Source of the DNA: UTCFX2 sp963827155
GTDB taxonomy: Bacteria; Chloroflexota; Anaerolineae; Anaerolineales; UBA4823
Assembly (NCBI GenBank): GCA_963827155.1
Contig: CAWGZV010000002.1
Span: forward strand, 1,054,001 to 1,118,000
Length of the DNA: 64,000 nt
Direction: 5' to 3'
Shown here: positions 1 to 9,696 of the stretch, in pieces
Layout: each line of letters starts with the position of its first letter
How positions within the stretch are numbered: the first letter of the stretch is position 1
The notes under the pieces: generated by a model
The model's database searches: none
What the model was told of the DNA's origin: nothing
Seen by the model: only the letters and a program-made list of their open reading frames with translations
Position numbers and translations under genes: made by a program

Positions 1-519
1 AATTTGATCGTCTACTTCTGTTACCTCGTGCTGCCTTTCATCGTCGGCTTTGTGCTCTACCGCACTCGCCACGGCATGAATATGCGCTCGATCGGCGAGA
101 ATCCATCCGCCGCAGACGCCTCAGGGATCGCTGTTCAGCCGATCCGCTTCTTCTACGTCACCCTCGGCGCCGCCCTCGCCGGCGCAGGCGGGGCTTATCT
201 CACCCTTGCCCTCTCCCCCACCTGGCAGGAAGGCATCATCAACGGGCGAGGCTGGATCGCCCTGGCGCTCGTCATCTTCGCCCGCTGGAAGCCCATAAAC
301 ATCATCTGGGGCGCCCTGCTCTTCGGTTGCGTGCTTTCGGTCGGATTTGTCGCCCAGGCGCGCGATTGGGGAGTCAATACTTTCTTATTGGGGATGCTAC
401 CCTACCTGAGCACCATGCTGATCATGATCGTGCCGATTGCAATGATGGAGAAGGCTAAACGCCGCCTGAATATGGGGCCGAACGCCCTTGGGGCTCAGTA
501 TTTCCGTGAAGAAGGCTGA
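1..519 (+). CDS. ABC transporter permease, nucleoside/simple-sugar (NupQ/YufQ) type, 5'-truncated
   Basis: This is the C-terminal part of an inner-membrane permease of the BmpA-associated (branched-chain/ribose-like) ABC family. The reading frame is open from base 1, so the start lies outside the window. Visible features are a basic cytoplasmic loop followed by a family-typical segment (MRSIGENPSAADASGI), a glycine/alanine-rich helix, and the GRGWIALALVIFARW stretch that matches the GRGWI segment of the second such permease near 13.4 kb. By family it would form half of a membrane channel for nucleosides or nucleobases. The deaminase-like gene starts 65 bp downstream, which supports nucleobase uptake followed by deamination; that link is inferred. 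Partner ATPase and binding protein must lie upstream of the window. Confidence 0.85.
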   Translation, partial: NLIVYFCYLVLPFIVGFVLYRTRHGMNMRSIGENPSAADASGIAVQPIRFFYVTLGAALAGAGGAYLTLALSPTWQEGIINGRGWIALALVIFARWKPINIIWGALLFGCVLSVGFVAQARDWGVNTFLLGMLPYLSTMLIMIVPIAMMEKAKRRLNMGPNALGAQYFREEG

Positions 520-583
520 GCTGGAAAGCCAGTCCTTCAAACGGTTCCCTCAAAACAATTAAGGGATATAGGCAGTCAGAATC

Positions 584-1847
584 ATGGACGAGCTTTTGTT
601 TTCCGGCGTAATCGTCGAAGGATATCACGCACCGCAGGATGTGCTGGTTAGAGATGGACAATTGCTTCGTCTCCCCAGCAGTTGAGCCAGCTCGCCTCCC
701 CAACGGCCGAAATCCAGCTTCCGCCCGCACGTTCGATTGCAGCGGGATGTTCCTTTCGCCTCCGCTGATCGACCCCCACCAGCACCTGGATTGCGCCTAT
801 ATGCTCGACGAGGAAAACAAGTCCGGCACGCTCGAAGAAGCGGTCGAGCTCTTCATCCTGGTCAAACCCAGGCGCTCCAGGCAGACCGTCAAAGCCCTCG
901 CGGAGCGGGCCGTGCGCGAGGCGCTGCTAAACGGCGTCACCTTCATCCGCGCCCAGACCGATGTCAATTCAATCGCCGGCATGAAGCACCTCGAAGCCGT
1001 CCTGGAGCTGCGTGATGCCTACCGGGGCGTGGTCGATATTCAGGTCGTAGCCTGCATGGAATACCCGCTCGCTGCCGAGCCAGAGGCCGCAGCCTGGCTT
1101 GGCCGGGCGGTCGAGGCCGGCGCAGATCTTATTGGCGGGATCCCCGAAGTCGAGCCCGATCCCGAACTCCAAACGCCGCCATCTGGAGCTTGTCTTCGAC
1201 GTCGCCGGACGGTATGGGGTGGATGTCGACTGCCACATCGACGAGACTCTCGATCCGACCTGCCGCACCCTCGAGCTGCTCGCCGATTTGGCTGTTCAAC
1301 GAAATTATCAGGGACGCGTGACGGCGGGTCACTGCTGCGCCCTCTCCGCCTACGATATCGTATATGCCCAAAGAGTGATCGAAAAGGTCGCCTCGGCGGG
1401 CATCCACATCATCACAAACCCGCTCACCAACCTCTATATCCAGGGACGCAGCCCCGGAACGCCCACCTTCCGCGGAATCACTCGCTTAAAGAGCTGCTCG
1501 CCGCCGGGGTGAATGTTTCTTGCGGTCTGGATGACAACAGCAACTTCTTCCTGCCCTTCGGCAAGATGAATATGCTCGAGGTCGCACTTTTCACCGCACT
1601 GGGCGCCCAGATGACCTCTCCCGACCAGCTCCAAACCATCTTTGACATGCCGCGCCGGTATGCCGCCCGTATTCTCGGCCTCCAGGATTACGGTTTTGGC
1701 GTGGGAAAATCCGCCGATTTCATCATCCTGCCCGTCGAAACCGTCCTGGACGCCGTCCGCCTCGCCCCCGCCCCGCGCTTCGTCGTCCGCCGTGGTCAGA
1801 TAGTCGCCGAAAGCCGCGTTGAACAGGTCGCCTGGACGCCTGCATAA
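584..1847 (+). CDS. Cytosine deaminase-like amidohydrolase (frameshifted)
   Basis: Metal-dependent amidohydrolase of the cytosine deaminase/N-isopropylammelide hydrolase group, split over frames by at least three shifts (near 690, 1170 and 1490). Joined, the pieces give the family motifs in order: DPHQHLD (metal-binding HxH, about base 770), CHIDETLD (about 1233), TAGHCCALS (about 1325) and GLDDNSNFFLPFGKMNML (about 1522), the last holding the catalytic aspartate and the PFG-x-x-ML signature of CodA relatives. The ATG at 584 opens MDELLFSGVIVEG, the usual start of this family, but its Shine-Dalgarno is weak. The exact substrate (cytosine, a related base or a triazine) cannot be told. Co-directional with the permease upstream. 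Whether it is broken or only mis-sequenced is open; all motifs are intact. Confidence 0.8.
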
Positions 1848-1856
1848 GAAAAAAAC

Positions 1857-2013
1857 CTAACGCAAAGGCGCGAAGCTCGCGAAGGCCCTTAAAATAGAAA
1901 CCTGGTAGGCGCCAAAAACCTACCAGGTCTTTTTTGTTTAAGGATCGATCAGGATTTTTTTAAAGAGAACTCTGTGGACTTAATTTCTCTCCGCGTCTCT
2001 GTGTTAATCTTTT
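1857..2013. repeat. Inverted pair of GCGAAG / CTCTGCG periodic repeats
   Basis: At 1857-1893 the plus strand carries a short array of GCAAAGGCGCGAAGCTCGCG type; at 1978-2013 there is a related array in the opposite orientation (CTCTCCGCGTCTCTGTG). The terminator at 1900-1934 lies between the arms. The same arrangement recurs at 7660-7860 and 10788-11093. No gene is present. Confidence 0.5.
1900..1934. terminator. Bidirectional intrinsic terminator
   Basis: A perfect 10-bp stem, ACCTGGTAGG (1900-1909) with CCTACCAGGT (1919-1928), and a 9-base A-rich loop, followed by CTTTTTTG on the plus strand and by a T-rich stretch on the minus strand. It separates the convergent amidohydrolase and TetR genes. 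Confidence 0.85.
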
Positions 2014-2629
2014 ACCCCACCGCCATTTTTTCCTGCGGCGCTGCGAGCATTCCCGCGATCAGCTTGTAGACCCGGTTGTAATAATCGTGGATGTCGAACA
2101 CGTGCTCGTTGATCAGGTATTGGATCGCGGCCCCATTGATCAGCGACATCAATAAATAAGGCACAAAATCCGCGTTCTGCGAGTCAAATTCTCCGGTCAG
2201 AATGCCCTCATCGATGATCTTCCGCACCCACCCCTCCCATTTGAGAAACATCTCCTTTACCTTCGCTTTGATCTCATCGTCTGTGATCGCGTGCGTCCAA
2301 AAATCATAGATGACGTAGTATTCCTTTCGCCGCGAGGTGTATTCGATCTGGTTGCTGACCATGATCATCAGCTTTTCGGCGGGGCGAATGTTATCCGTCA
2401 TAATGTAGGCGGCATGGTTCCGGTCGTAAAATTCGATCAGATAATCGATCACCGCCATGAATACATCGCGCTTCGTGGGGAAATAATAATGGATCAGGCT
2501 GGGGCTGATATTGGCTTGCTCTGCGATCCGCCGGATGGTCGTCCCGCTGATGTGGTGCTGGCAGATCACCTCCAGCGTCGCCTGGAGGATGAACTCGCGC
2601 GCTGCCAGCTGGTTGTTCTTCTCGCCCAT
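2012..2629 (-). CDS. TetR/AcrR family transcriptional regulator
   Basis: A one-component repressor-type regulator of about 205 residues. The N-terminal helix-turn-helix is clear (ARE FILQATLEVI, then TTIRRIAEQANISPSLIHYYFPTK, quoted in parts), including the recognition-helix pattern ISPSLIHYYF typical of TetR proteins. The C-terminal ligand-binding half has no specific signature. I choose the ATG at 2629 because an AGAGGG Shine-Dalgarno sits 5-6 bases upstream; the longer reading from a GTG at 2680 has none. It follows the Nramp fusion gene by 168 bp on the same strand, so it may be co-transcribed with it, but nothing shows that it controls metal uptake. Ligand and targets are unknown. Confidence 0.9.
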   Translation of the reverse strand: MGEKNNQLAAREFILQATLEVICQHHISGTTIRRIAEQANISPSLIHYYFPTKRDVFMAVIDYLIEFYDRNHAAYIMTDNIRPAEKLMIMVSNQIEYTSRRKEYYVIYDFWTHAITDDEIKAKVKEMFLKWEGWVRKIIDEGILTGEFDSQNADFVPYLLMSLINGAAIQYLINEHVFDIHDYYNRVYKLIAGMLAAPQEKMAVG

Positions 2630-2796
2630 AACCCTCTTGCCCTGTCTCGAAGATGACTTCAAATGAGGATAGTTTATCACGCCTTATCGAAATTCTTAAT
2701 TCTCCACAGCCGGGAGGTCTTCCATTTCTCCCAGGCGCTCAGGGGCTTCGCCGCAAATCCTTCACGGTTATCCATCTCTGAGAAGCAAGCTTAATT

Positions 2797-5079
2797 TCAC
2801 ATGCCCGTAAATATCTCGTACAGCAAGACCGCGTTCAATCCCAAAATAATCGCCGTCGCCAGCCAGGCAAGGAATCGGGTTGTGCGCGTGTTGGTGAATT
2901 CGCCCATAATCTTCGAGTTGCTCGTGAAAAGAACCAGTGGGATCATCGCAAAGGGAAGCTGGAAGGAAAGGCTGACCTGTGACAGGATCAGGATTCTCAG
3001 CGGGTCAATTCCAAGCCCGATGATGATCAGCGAGGGGACCATCGTGATGAGCCGGCGCAGCCAGACGTTGATCTTGCGGTGCAAGAACCCTTCGATGATA
3101 ACCTGTCCTGCCATGGTCGCAGTTGTCGATGAGGCCAGCCCGGAAGCCAGCAGCGCTACGGCAAAGGCCGTGGCAGCCAAGGGTCCCAATATCGGTACAA
3201 GCGTCTGGTGAGCGGTTTCCAAACTGTAATCTTTCAGCGCTCTGCCCGCAAATACCGTTGCGGACATAATCAGAATGGCTGCGTTCACAAAAAAAGCCCC
3301 GTTCAGCGCAATCGCGGAATCGATAATCGTTAAGCGGAATACGCTCTTTTTCCGCGCCAATAAGTCGCTCGGGCGCACTCGAGACTGGATCAGGCTGCTG
3401 TGCAGGTAAAGGTTGTGGGGCATCACCGTCGCCCCAATAATCCCAACCGCCACCAGGATCGCCCCCGCCGGCATGGTCGGGATAAACAGCCCTCTCGCAA
3501 TCTCATCCAGTGGGGGTTTCACCAGCAGTATTTCAACCATATATACTAAGCCGATCACTGCGATCAGGAAGATGATCACCAGCTCCACTTTTCGAATTCC
3601 ATACCGTTCCAGCAGCAAGATCAGCGAGATGATGATCCCGGTCAGGATCGCCGCCGGGAAGAGCGGGATCCCAAAAAGCAGGTTGAAACCTACCGCCCCA
3701 CCCAGGAATTCAGCCAGGTCGGTGGCGATTGCCGCAAGCTCTGCCGTAAACCAGAGAAACAGCGTCAGCCAGCGAGGGTAGTGATCCCGGCTTACCTCCG
3801 GGAGCGATCTGCCGGTAGCGATCCCCAGCTTTGCACTGAGAATCTGCATCAAGATCGCCATCATATTCGCCATCAGGATCACCCAGAGCAGGGCGTACCC
3901 AAAACGTGCCCCGCCTTCAATATCCGTGCCCCAATTCCCCGGGTCCATATAGCCCACGCTGATAATGAAGGCCGGCCCCATAAACAGCAGCGTGCGCTTG
4001 ATTACCTGCGCGCTGCCGTACTTCAGGAACAGCTCCTTGCCGACTGCAAGCTGTTCGGCCAGCCAGCTGCGGCGCGGCAGTACGATCTCCTCCATCCTCC
4101 CAGCGTCCACCAGGATCTGGTTGGCATACACCCGGCTTAGCGGGACTTCCTGGCTGTCCACCCGGTAGGTCACCGGATCCCCTAATGGGTCCGCTTTCAC
4201 CGCCGCAATGAGCGTCCCAATTTTCAGCTGATCTGCATGAGCCAGACCCGCCGCCTCGATCGTTTCAGGCAAGGAGGTGATCGGCGCGGCCTGCCCGATA
4301 TCCAATTCAGAAAGCGGGACCTGTTCGGCTGGGGCTGGGACGATCGAAACAAGGCTGGCTGCCGCCGTCGCCAGTGAGAGCCGCTTGCGGCCGCTCCACA
4401 CCAGCACCTGCCCCGGGGTGCGCTCGTCGACTTCAACATATGCGCCTGGGGTGACCCCCAATACTGCCAGCTGCGCAAATAAGGCTGGCGGCTCGTCCTC
4501 CACATGCGCTACCCGCCCGGCGACGTGCTCGGGCCAGCTGGAGAGCGGCGTTCCTTCTGCATGCTGGCTGAGCTCGCCGTCCCGTGCTGGGATTGGGTCG
4601 CCGTGAGGGTCGAATTTTGGATAGCCGAGCTGGGCGTCAAGCTGGTCGATCTCATCCGGCGTGCTGCGGTGCTCTCGCCGCGTGGCTTCTTCGTGCAGAG
4701 CTCCCAGCTCCAGCCCTTCTTTATCCGCCAGGTAGCGCTCCCAAATCCGGTGGGCGCGGATCAGCCGGAGGGCTTCTTTCTCTCCGGATCGAAGGATTCG
4801 CAGGGACTCGCCTTCCACTGAGATCCAATTTCGGCGCTCCAGCTCTGCTTGGATGATCGAATACTGCCCCGGCTGCAGATTAGTCGTCCGGATAACGTCT
4901 TTTCGACGCACCTCCGGCGTCTCGCGCGAGAGATGGTAGATCTCCTTGAGGGCATCTTCGGCAATCTCATCGATCCCGAGTGAGATCCGCTTCGAAAGCA
5001 GCCAATAATGCCGCAGCAATATCGATAAAACGATGACGGCGGTAAGCAGGAGCAAGATGATCACGTTAGAAACGGTCAT
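2797..5079 (-). CDS. Fusion protein: membrane-anchored DtxR/MntR-like regulator + FeoA-like domain + Nramp metal transporter
   Basis: A 760-residue fusion. Residues 4-24 form one membrane helix followed by basic residues, placing the next part in the cytosol. Residues 36-165 align with DtxR/MntR: winged helix, then the metal-binding and dimer region. Five DtxR metal ligands are kept as H110, E114, H129, E136 and H137, while the position of DtxR Cys102 is T133. Residues 181-248 look like the SH3/FeoA-type domain. From about 350 the protein is a full Nramp (MntH-type) proton-coupled Mn/Fe importer with DPGN at 379-382 and MPHN at 553-556, the two metal-binding helix breaks. Normal MntH is about 400-450 residues. 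Inferred role: a transporter gated or sensed by its own cytosolic metal sensor. The Nramp assignment is firm; any DNA binding by the anchored domain is open. Confidence 0.9.
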   Translation of the reverse strand: MTVSNVIILLLLTAVIVLSILLRHYWLLSKRISLGIDEIAEDALKEIYHLSRETPEVRRKDVIRTTNLQPGQYSIIQAELERRNWISVEGESLRILRSGEKEALRLIRAHRIWERYLADKEGLELGALHEEATRREHRSTPDEIDQLDAQLGYPKFDPHGDPIPARDGELSQHAEGTPLSSWPEHVAGRVAHVEDEPPALFAQLAVLGVTPGAYVEVDERTPGQVLVWSGRKRLSLATAAASLVSIVPAPAEQVPLSELDIGQAAPITSLPETIEAAGLAHADQLKIGTLIAAVKADPLGDPVTYRVDSQEVPLSRVYANQILVDAGRMEEIVLPRRSWLAEQLAVGKELFLKYGSAQVIKRTLLFMGPAFIISVGYMDPGNWGTDIEGGARFGYALLWVILMANMMAILMQILSAKLGIATGRSLPEVSRDHYPRWLTLFLWFTAELAAIATDLAEFLGGAVGFNLLFGIPLFPAAILTGIIISLILLLERYGIRKVELVIIFLIAVIGLVYMVEILLVKPPLDEIARGLFIPTMPAGAILVAVGIIGATVMPHNLYLHSSLIQSRVRPSDLLARKKSVFRLTIIDSAIALNGAFFVNAAILIMSATVFAGRALKDYSLETAHQTLVPILGPLAATAFAVALLASGLASSTTATMAGQVIIEGFLHRKINVWLRRLITMVPSLIIIGLGIDPLRILILSQVSLSFQLPFAMIPLVLFTSNSKIMGEFTNTRTTRFLAWLATAIILGLNAVLLYEIFTGM

Positions 5080-5408
5080 CGATTACCCGGCTGAGAAGTT
5101 ATGAAAGCTTAGTGGGGACTTCACAGGCGCTTTTTCTTAAATCCTATCCCTGTTAGTGTCGATGTTGTTTTCATAGATTATACGACAAGACGATCTTATC
5201 GAGCGCCTTTTCAAGCTCAATTTCACTGTGATTTATTTGAATTCACCTGCGGCAGATGAAAGATATTATTCTTCTTAAATTTGGAGTAATTCGACTATAA
5301 TACTAATTCTAGTCCAGTAATCCGTCTCACCCAGACGCCCCCTTCATCGAGCACTCCACCACCCGCTGGTTGGCACGGCAGGTTCGGTTGATCGAATTGG
5401 GAGGGTCT
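5080..5408. promoter_or_regulatory. Divergent intergenic region with two -10 elements
   Basis: No gene is visible in these 329 bp. A TATAAT -10 candidate faces the Nramp fusion gene (minus strand, 5182-5177), and another faces the beta-helix gene (plus strand, 5296-5301, in ACTATAATACT). Neither has a good -35. I looked for a yybP-ykoY-like manganese riboswitch in the Nramp leader and did not find one. Confidence 0.4.
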
Positions 5409-7644
5409 ATGCGCACAAATCCGCTGGTCACCAGGTTGTTTCATCGATTCCTTGCAGCGCTGCTTATCGCAGCAAGCCTGGCAGCCGGGCTTAATTCCCC
5501 GCCTTTTACCCGCACCGCCCATGCAAACGGCAGTTTCACCGTCAATTCTTCCGCCGATACCGTTGCGAATGACGGCGTCCTCACCCTCCGCGAGGCTATT
5601 CAGGTCGCCAACGGATCGCTGACTGGACCGTTCAGCGCCTCCGAGCAAACCCAACTGGGCGGCTGCACGTTCACCGCTGGCTCGATCACCGGCGGCTGCG
5701 GCGCCGGTATCTTCGACACCATCTCATTCGCAGCCGGCATCAGCCAGGTGGCTCTCGCCAGCACGCTGCCCACCATCCTGGACGCCGGCACCTGGATTAA
5801 CGGCTCGGCGGGCGTGCCGCGCATCGACGCGACCGGCTCGACCAACCACACCTTTATCATCGGCGCAGATCACGTCACCATCTCCAATCTCTCGCTGATC
5901 AACGGCGCGAATGGCTTCGCCGATATTGCCGTGATTGCCGGCAAGAACGCCGCGATTGCTTACAACAATCTGGGCGTGCTTCCCGCCTCCACCTCCTGCG
6001 TCAACGCCTCGATCACCCGCACCGCCACCTACGGTGTGATAGTCACCCCCAACGGTGCCGGCTCTTCAGGCGCCAGCAGCGGCGTCGCCTACCTGTACGG
6101 CAATACGATCGGCTGCCACAATTTCTACGGGGTTTATGTCGAGGGCGCCGATTATGTCTATATCGGTCTGCAGCGCGACGGCACAACCATCGCCGGCAAT
6201 TTTATCGGCGTGAATTCCAACGGCGACACGATCGGTCACGGCTCGGATGGGATCTTCTTCAACATTTCCGGGGTGGATGCGGTCCGTTTCGGGCAAATCT
6301 ACGGCAATATTATCAAAAACAGCGGTGGATCCGGGATTTACATCTTCGGGACGGGGACAAATTCTACAAGCAGCGCTTACGCCAATGTCATCCGCGGCAA
6401 CACCATCTCTAACAACTCCTACAGCGGCATCTACCTTCAGAACGGCGCTTATTTCACCTGGATCGGCGGGTTGGTGCTGGAGCACGTCAACCTCATCGCC
6501 GCCAACGGCTTGAATGGGATCAGCTTGCTGGATACCAACGGCAGCGTGATCCAGGGCAACCTCGTCAGCGGCAGCGGGACCGCGCTTGCCAGGGCGGGGA
6601 TCAATCTGGAGAACTCTCACAGTAATACCATCATGGTCAACAATGTGGTGGGCAGCAGCGGTGCGGGTGTCCGCCTGGATAATTCCAATTCGAACACCCT
6701 TACCTTCAACGCCATCGGCATCACCTTAGACCTTTCCGCCGCCTCGCCCAACGCCGCGGATGGCGTAAATATTGTGAATGGCTCGATCAACAACACCATC
6801 GGCGGCGCCAATCCTGCCGACCGCAACTATATCAGCGGCAATACCTTCTGCGGCGTCCGCCTCCGCAATAACGCCGACAACAACACCGTCGCTGGCAACT
6901 ACATCGGGCTGGACGGCGCCGGGGCATTTGCCATCCCCAACGGCGAAGGTGGGGTCTGCATCCAGAATACCTCAGACAACAACCAGGTCGGCCTGCCCGG
7001 CAGCGTGGAATACCAGTTTATTTCGGGCAACGGCGGGGCAGGAGTTCTCGATCGAGAATTCGGATGGGAACCTCATCTGGCCCAGGAATAAGATCGGCGT
7101 TGCATCCGATGGGAGCTCGCCGATCGGCAACCAGGGCGACGGCGTGCATCTTTCGAACACGATCTCCACGACAGTCGGGGCGGATGTTATCGCCAATAAC
7201 CTGAATTCAGGGGTTTCTTTAAGCGGTGCAGCTTCGACCACGATCATCTTCCCCGATTTTGTCGGTCACAACGGCAAGCTGCCGGTCGACCTTGGGAACG
7301 ACGGCTTCACCCCCAACGACCCGGGGGATGCAGACAGCGGCCCAAACAACCTGCTCAATTACCCGCTCATCACCTCCATCGATCCGAACACCAATATCGT
7401 AGAGGGGACTGCTTGCGCCTTCTGCACCGTCTACGTCTTCGAGACCGACCGCAATCCGGGCTTTTTTGGCGGCAGCGCAAAATTTCTCACCTTTGCGAAT
7501 GCCTCCGTCTCGGGCACCTGGAGTGCGGGTCTCTCCAGCGCCCACACCCTCTACAATCTCACTGCCTTTGCCATGTCTAATGAACGCACCTCCGAGTTCA
7601 CCCCCAGCGCGGTGATCACCCTCCCGCTGGTGTTCCGGCCGTGA
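5409..7644 (+). CDS. Secreted right-handed beta-helix protein with C-terminal LPL tail (one frameshift)
   Basis: Large exported protein of about 745 residues, in two frames joined near 7045-7056. The start at 5409 has GGGAGGG just upstream. Residues 1-40 are a long signal peptide (basic start, hydrophobic core, AHA-type cleavage region). Next comes FTVNSSADTVAN...LTLREAIQVAN, a CSLREA-like segment typical of surface beta-helix proteins, followed by many NxxxGN, ISNN and GNT parallel beta-helix repeats (polysaccharide-lyase/NosD type). After the shift the chain runs on through a Ca-binding-like DPGDADSGPNNLLNYP segment and ends ITLPLVFRP, one of five similar tails in this window. No catalytic residues for a lyase can be named. 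Likely cell-surface, with function unknown; adhesion or glycan binding is a guess. Confidence 0.8.
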
Positions 7645-7659
7645 GCCAATTCCGGATCT

Positions 7660-7860
7660 AAACGCGAAGCGATCAAAGAGCGCGAAGTTCGCGAAGACTG
7701 AACTAAAGATATAAATCCGAAGCAATTGAAGCTCGCGAAGTACTTTATCAAATTAAAAATCCTTCGTGATACTGGATGTTTTTCCCATCTTTGCTTTTAA
7801 ACTTATTTTATTTAATCTCCGTGTTCTCCTTGTTCTCTGCGTCTCTGTGTTGAATCTTTT
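7660..7860. repeat. Inverted pair of GCGAAG-periodic arrays
   Basis: Plus-orientation array at 7660-7742 (AACGCGAAG, AGCGCGAAG, TTCGCGAAG, CTCGCGAAG at roughly 8-9 base steps with interruptions) and opposite-orientation array at 7817-7860 (CTCCGTG, CTCTGCGTCTCTGTG). It fills the gap between the beta-helix gene and the ArsR promoter. There is no ORF. Confidence 0.5.
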
Positions 7861-7866
7861 TCCCTC

Positions 7867-7903
7867 TTGACAAATAAATCGAATATCGTATAATTACTTC
7901 GAT
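7867..7903 (+). promoter_or_regulatory. Sigma70-type promoter with a dyad over the -10
   Basis: TTGACA at 7867-7872, a 16-base spacer, TATAAT at 7889-7894, expected start about 7901, 35 bp before the ArsR ATG. ATCGAA (7878-7883) and TTCGAT (7898-7903) form a 6-bp dyad around the -10, and GATCATGATC follows; either could be the autoregulatory operator (inference). Confidence 0.75.
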
Positions 7904-7935
7904 CATGATCAATCTAATTTCACAAGGATAAGAAG

Positions 7936-8508
7936 ATGGACACCCAAGGAACTACCGAAGAACTATTAAACTTCTTCAAGGCATTGGCAGACGCCAACCG
8001 TTTGAAGATCGTGGGGCTGCTTGCCCGTCAGGAGCTGACCGGCGAGCAGATCGCCGAGATGCTCGGGCTGAGCACCTCGACCGTCTCGCACCACCTGGCA
8101 CGCCTCTCGGAGGCTCGGCTGGTGAGCGCCAGAGCGCAGGGCTACTACAACGTCTACCGCTTAGAAGAAGAGACGCTTAAATCGATGGCTGAGCGCCTGC
8201 TGAAAGGCGAATCGATCCCCGCCGCCGCCGCAGATGTGGACCTGGAAGCATTCGACCGAAAGGTGCTGAAAGCTTACCTCGGACCGGATGGGCGCTTCAA
8301 GTCTTTACCCACCCAGCAGAAAAAGCTGGAAGTTGTGCTTCGCCACATTGCCGCCGGCTTCACCCCCGGCGTTCGCTACACCGAAAAGCAGGTCAACCAG
8401 CAGGTCTCCCGCTTCGCCGACGATATCTCCGGCGTGCGCCGTGATATGATCGACCTCAAAATCATGCAGCGCACCCGGGACGGCAGCGAGTACTGGCTGA
8501 GTGAATGA
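7936..8508 (+). CDS. ArsR-family regulator with C-terminal DUF2087 domain
   Basis: A 190-residue DNA-binding protein. Residues 8-85 are an ArsR winged helix (FKALADANRLKIVGLL ... STSTVSHHLARLSEARLVSA), with no cysteine or histidine pair in the usual arsenic or zinc sites of the helix. Residues 105-188 match DUF2087, whose features RYTEKQVNQQVSRFADD and RRDMIDLKIMQRTRDGSEYW are plain. Such proteins exist in many Gram-positive and Chloroflexi genomes; the signal is unknown. The gene stands alone with its own strong promoter and is followed by a hairpin at 8528-8565. ATG start with the purine-rich AAGGATAAGA before it. Confidence 0.92.
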   Translation: MDTQGTTEELLNFFKALADANRLKIVGLLARQELTGEQIAEMLGLSTSTVSHHLARLSEARLVSARAQGYYNVYRLEEETLKSMAERLLKGESIPAAAADVDLEAFDRKVLKAYLGPDGRFKSLPTQQKKLEVVLRHIAAGFTPGVRYTEKQVNQQVSRFADDISGVRRDMIDLKIMQRTRDGSEYWLSE

Positions 8509-8527
8509 ATTCCATACCTGAACATCG

Positions 8528-8565
8528 AGATCGCGAAGACTTATTTCAATAAGCCTCCGCGATCT
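8528..8565 (+). terminator. Hairpin after the ArsR gene
   Basis: Nested stem: AGATCGCG (8528-8535) with CGCGATCT (8558-8565), and an inner CTTATT (8540-8545) with AATAAG (8548-8553). It is followed by TCGCTTTCTG rather than a clean T run, so it is a probable but not perfect terminator. It contains the GCGAAG motif of the dispersed repeats. Confidence 0.55.
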
Positions 8566-8793
8566 TCGCTTTCTGCACTCATTCCCAAATTGAATCTATT
8601 CCGCAAAGTTTGATCCTCGAGGTCATTGACGTGATTGATTTCAGCTCTGCCGTTTTTTCCCTATCCAAGAGATTTTGCATTAAAAAATAAATATCAAATA
8701 ACTACACCAATGAACGATTGATCAACATGCCGCCTGATATTGGATAATCGGGTTGGCTGGTCTTTTTCTGCATAACTAAGTTAGCAGCCCTAC

Positions 8794-9696
8794 CTATTTC
8801 ACATGCCAGGCTAACCAGTGCAGTGCCAGGTCATAATCGCACCATTCATGTATCTGCCAGCGGGTGAGCTGGTCGAATTGCTTGGCCGCATGGCTCCGAG
8901 TGTGGTTATATTCGCCCACCGGCGTGGCGGGACCACGCGGTTTAAGCATCTGGTACAGCAGCCAGGAGTGGTGTGTCGCCTGGCGAGGCACGATCAGGTC
9001 ATGCTCCGACCAGAAAATCATGCTGGGCACCTGTGCCAACCCATCGATATAACTCGTAGCGCTGCGCAGTGCATACTCACCGGGTAGTTCTGAGGGTAGC
9101 CCGCCCACTTCGGCGGCAATCATCCCACCCAGGTCGATCTCCCTGAATTTTTCGATCTCGGTGCTCGCCAGGTCTATCTGCCAGGCTGCCAGGTCGACGA
9201 TGGGATTAAAAACGCAGACTGCAGCGATCCGCTCTGGGAATCGCCCTGCAACCAGCAGCGCCTCCTGCCCACCCATGCTCAGCCCACAGGCGTAAACGCG
9301 GCGCGGGTCGACCGGGTAACCCTTCGCGGGCAGGAAATCGATCAGGTGCGCCATATCTTCGATCTGTGCGGGGCAGCCCAGCGAGCACAGATCAACTGCC
9401 CGGTGGTGCCCGTGCGGTATGGCGATAATGACCCCATGGCGCTGCGCCAGCCCATAATAGCCGCGGTGATAGCCTCGGGTCAGCCCGTCCACCCCAAGGT
9501 GGTAATCTTGATCGGGACGCCAGGTAATGGGGTGAGGCGCGAGCACCAGCGGGAGCGCATTCGAGGGCGGTTGGCTGGGGACATATACGTCCACCAGGCG
9601 CGGAGATCCATCTGCAGGGGAGGCAAAGTTGAGGGTGATCTTCAGGCTGCCATCCGGGGGCAGCGGGTCGGGTTGGGTTTCATACAGCGGGATCAT
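8794..9696 (-). CDS. Alpha/beta hydrolase (esterase, dienelactone hydrolase/PHB-depolymerase-like)
   Basis: A 300-residue cytoplasmic serine hydrolase. The nucleophile elbow is GLSMGG with Ser140; VLAPHPITW and IAIPHGHH near residues 52 and 92 are strand-loop segments usual in this fold. An acid in FWSEHDLIVP (about residue 230) and a late histidine (NHTRSHA, about 265) are candidates for the triad. There is no signal peptide. The start at 9696 has an excellent GAGGAGG Shine-Dalgarno. It is a single-gene unit between two plus-strand genes. The substrate cannot be predicted; acyl-peptide or ester cleavage is possible. Confidence 0.85.
   Translation of the reverse strand: MIPLYETQPDPLPPDGSLKITLNFASPADGSPRLVDVYVPSQPPSNALPLVLAPHPITWRPDQDYHLGVDGLTRGYHRGYYGLAQRHGVIIAIPHGHHRAVDLCSLGCPAQIEDMAHLIDFLPAKGYPVDPRRVYACGLSMGGQEALLVAGRFPERIAAVCVFNPIVDLAAWQIDLASTEIEKFREIDLGGMIAAEVGGLPSELPGEYALRSATSYIDGLAQVPSMIFWSEHDLIVPRQATHHSWLLYQMLKPRGPATPVGEYNHTRSHAAKQFDQLTRWQIHEWCDYDLALHWLAWHVK

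Noticed and set aside
455..730. Antisense ORFs under the permease and deaminase genes and similar long antisense frames elsewhere
   Set aside because: They follow from the codon bias of GC-rich genes and show no domain, ribosome site or independent context.
5080..5180. Manganese riboswitch in the leader of the Nramp fusion gene
   Set aside because: I could not find the conserved yybP-ykoY core bases or a plausible fold.
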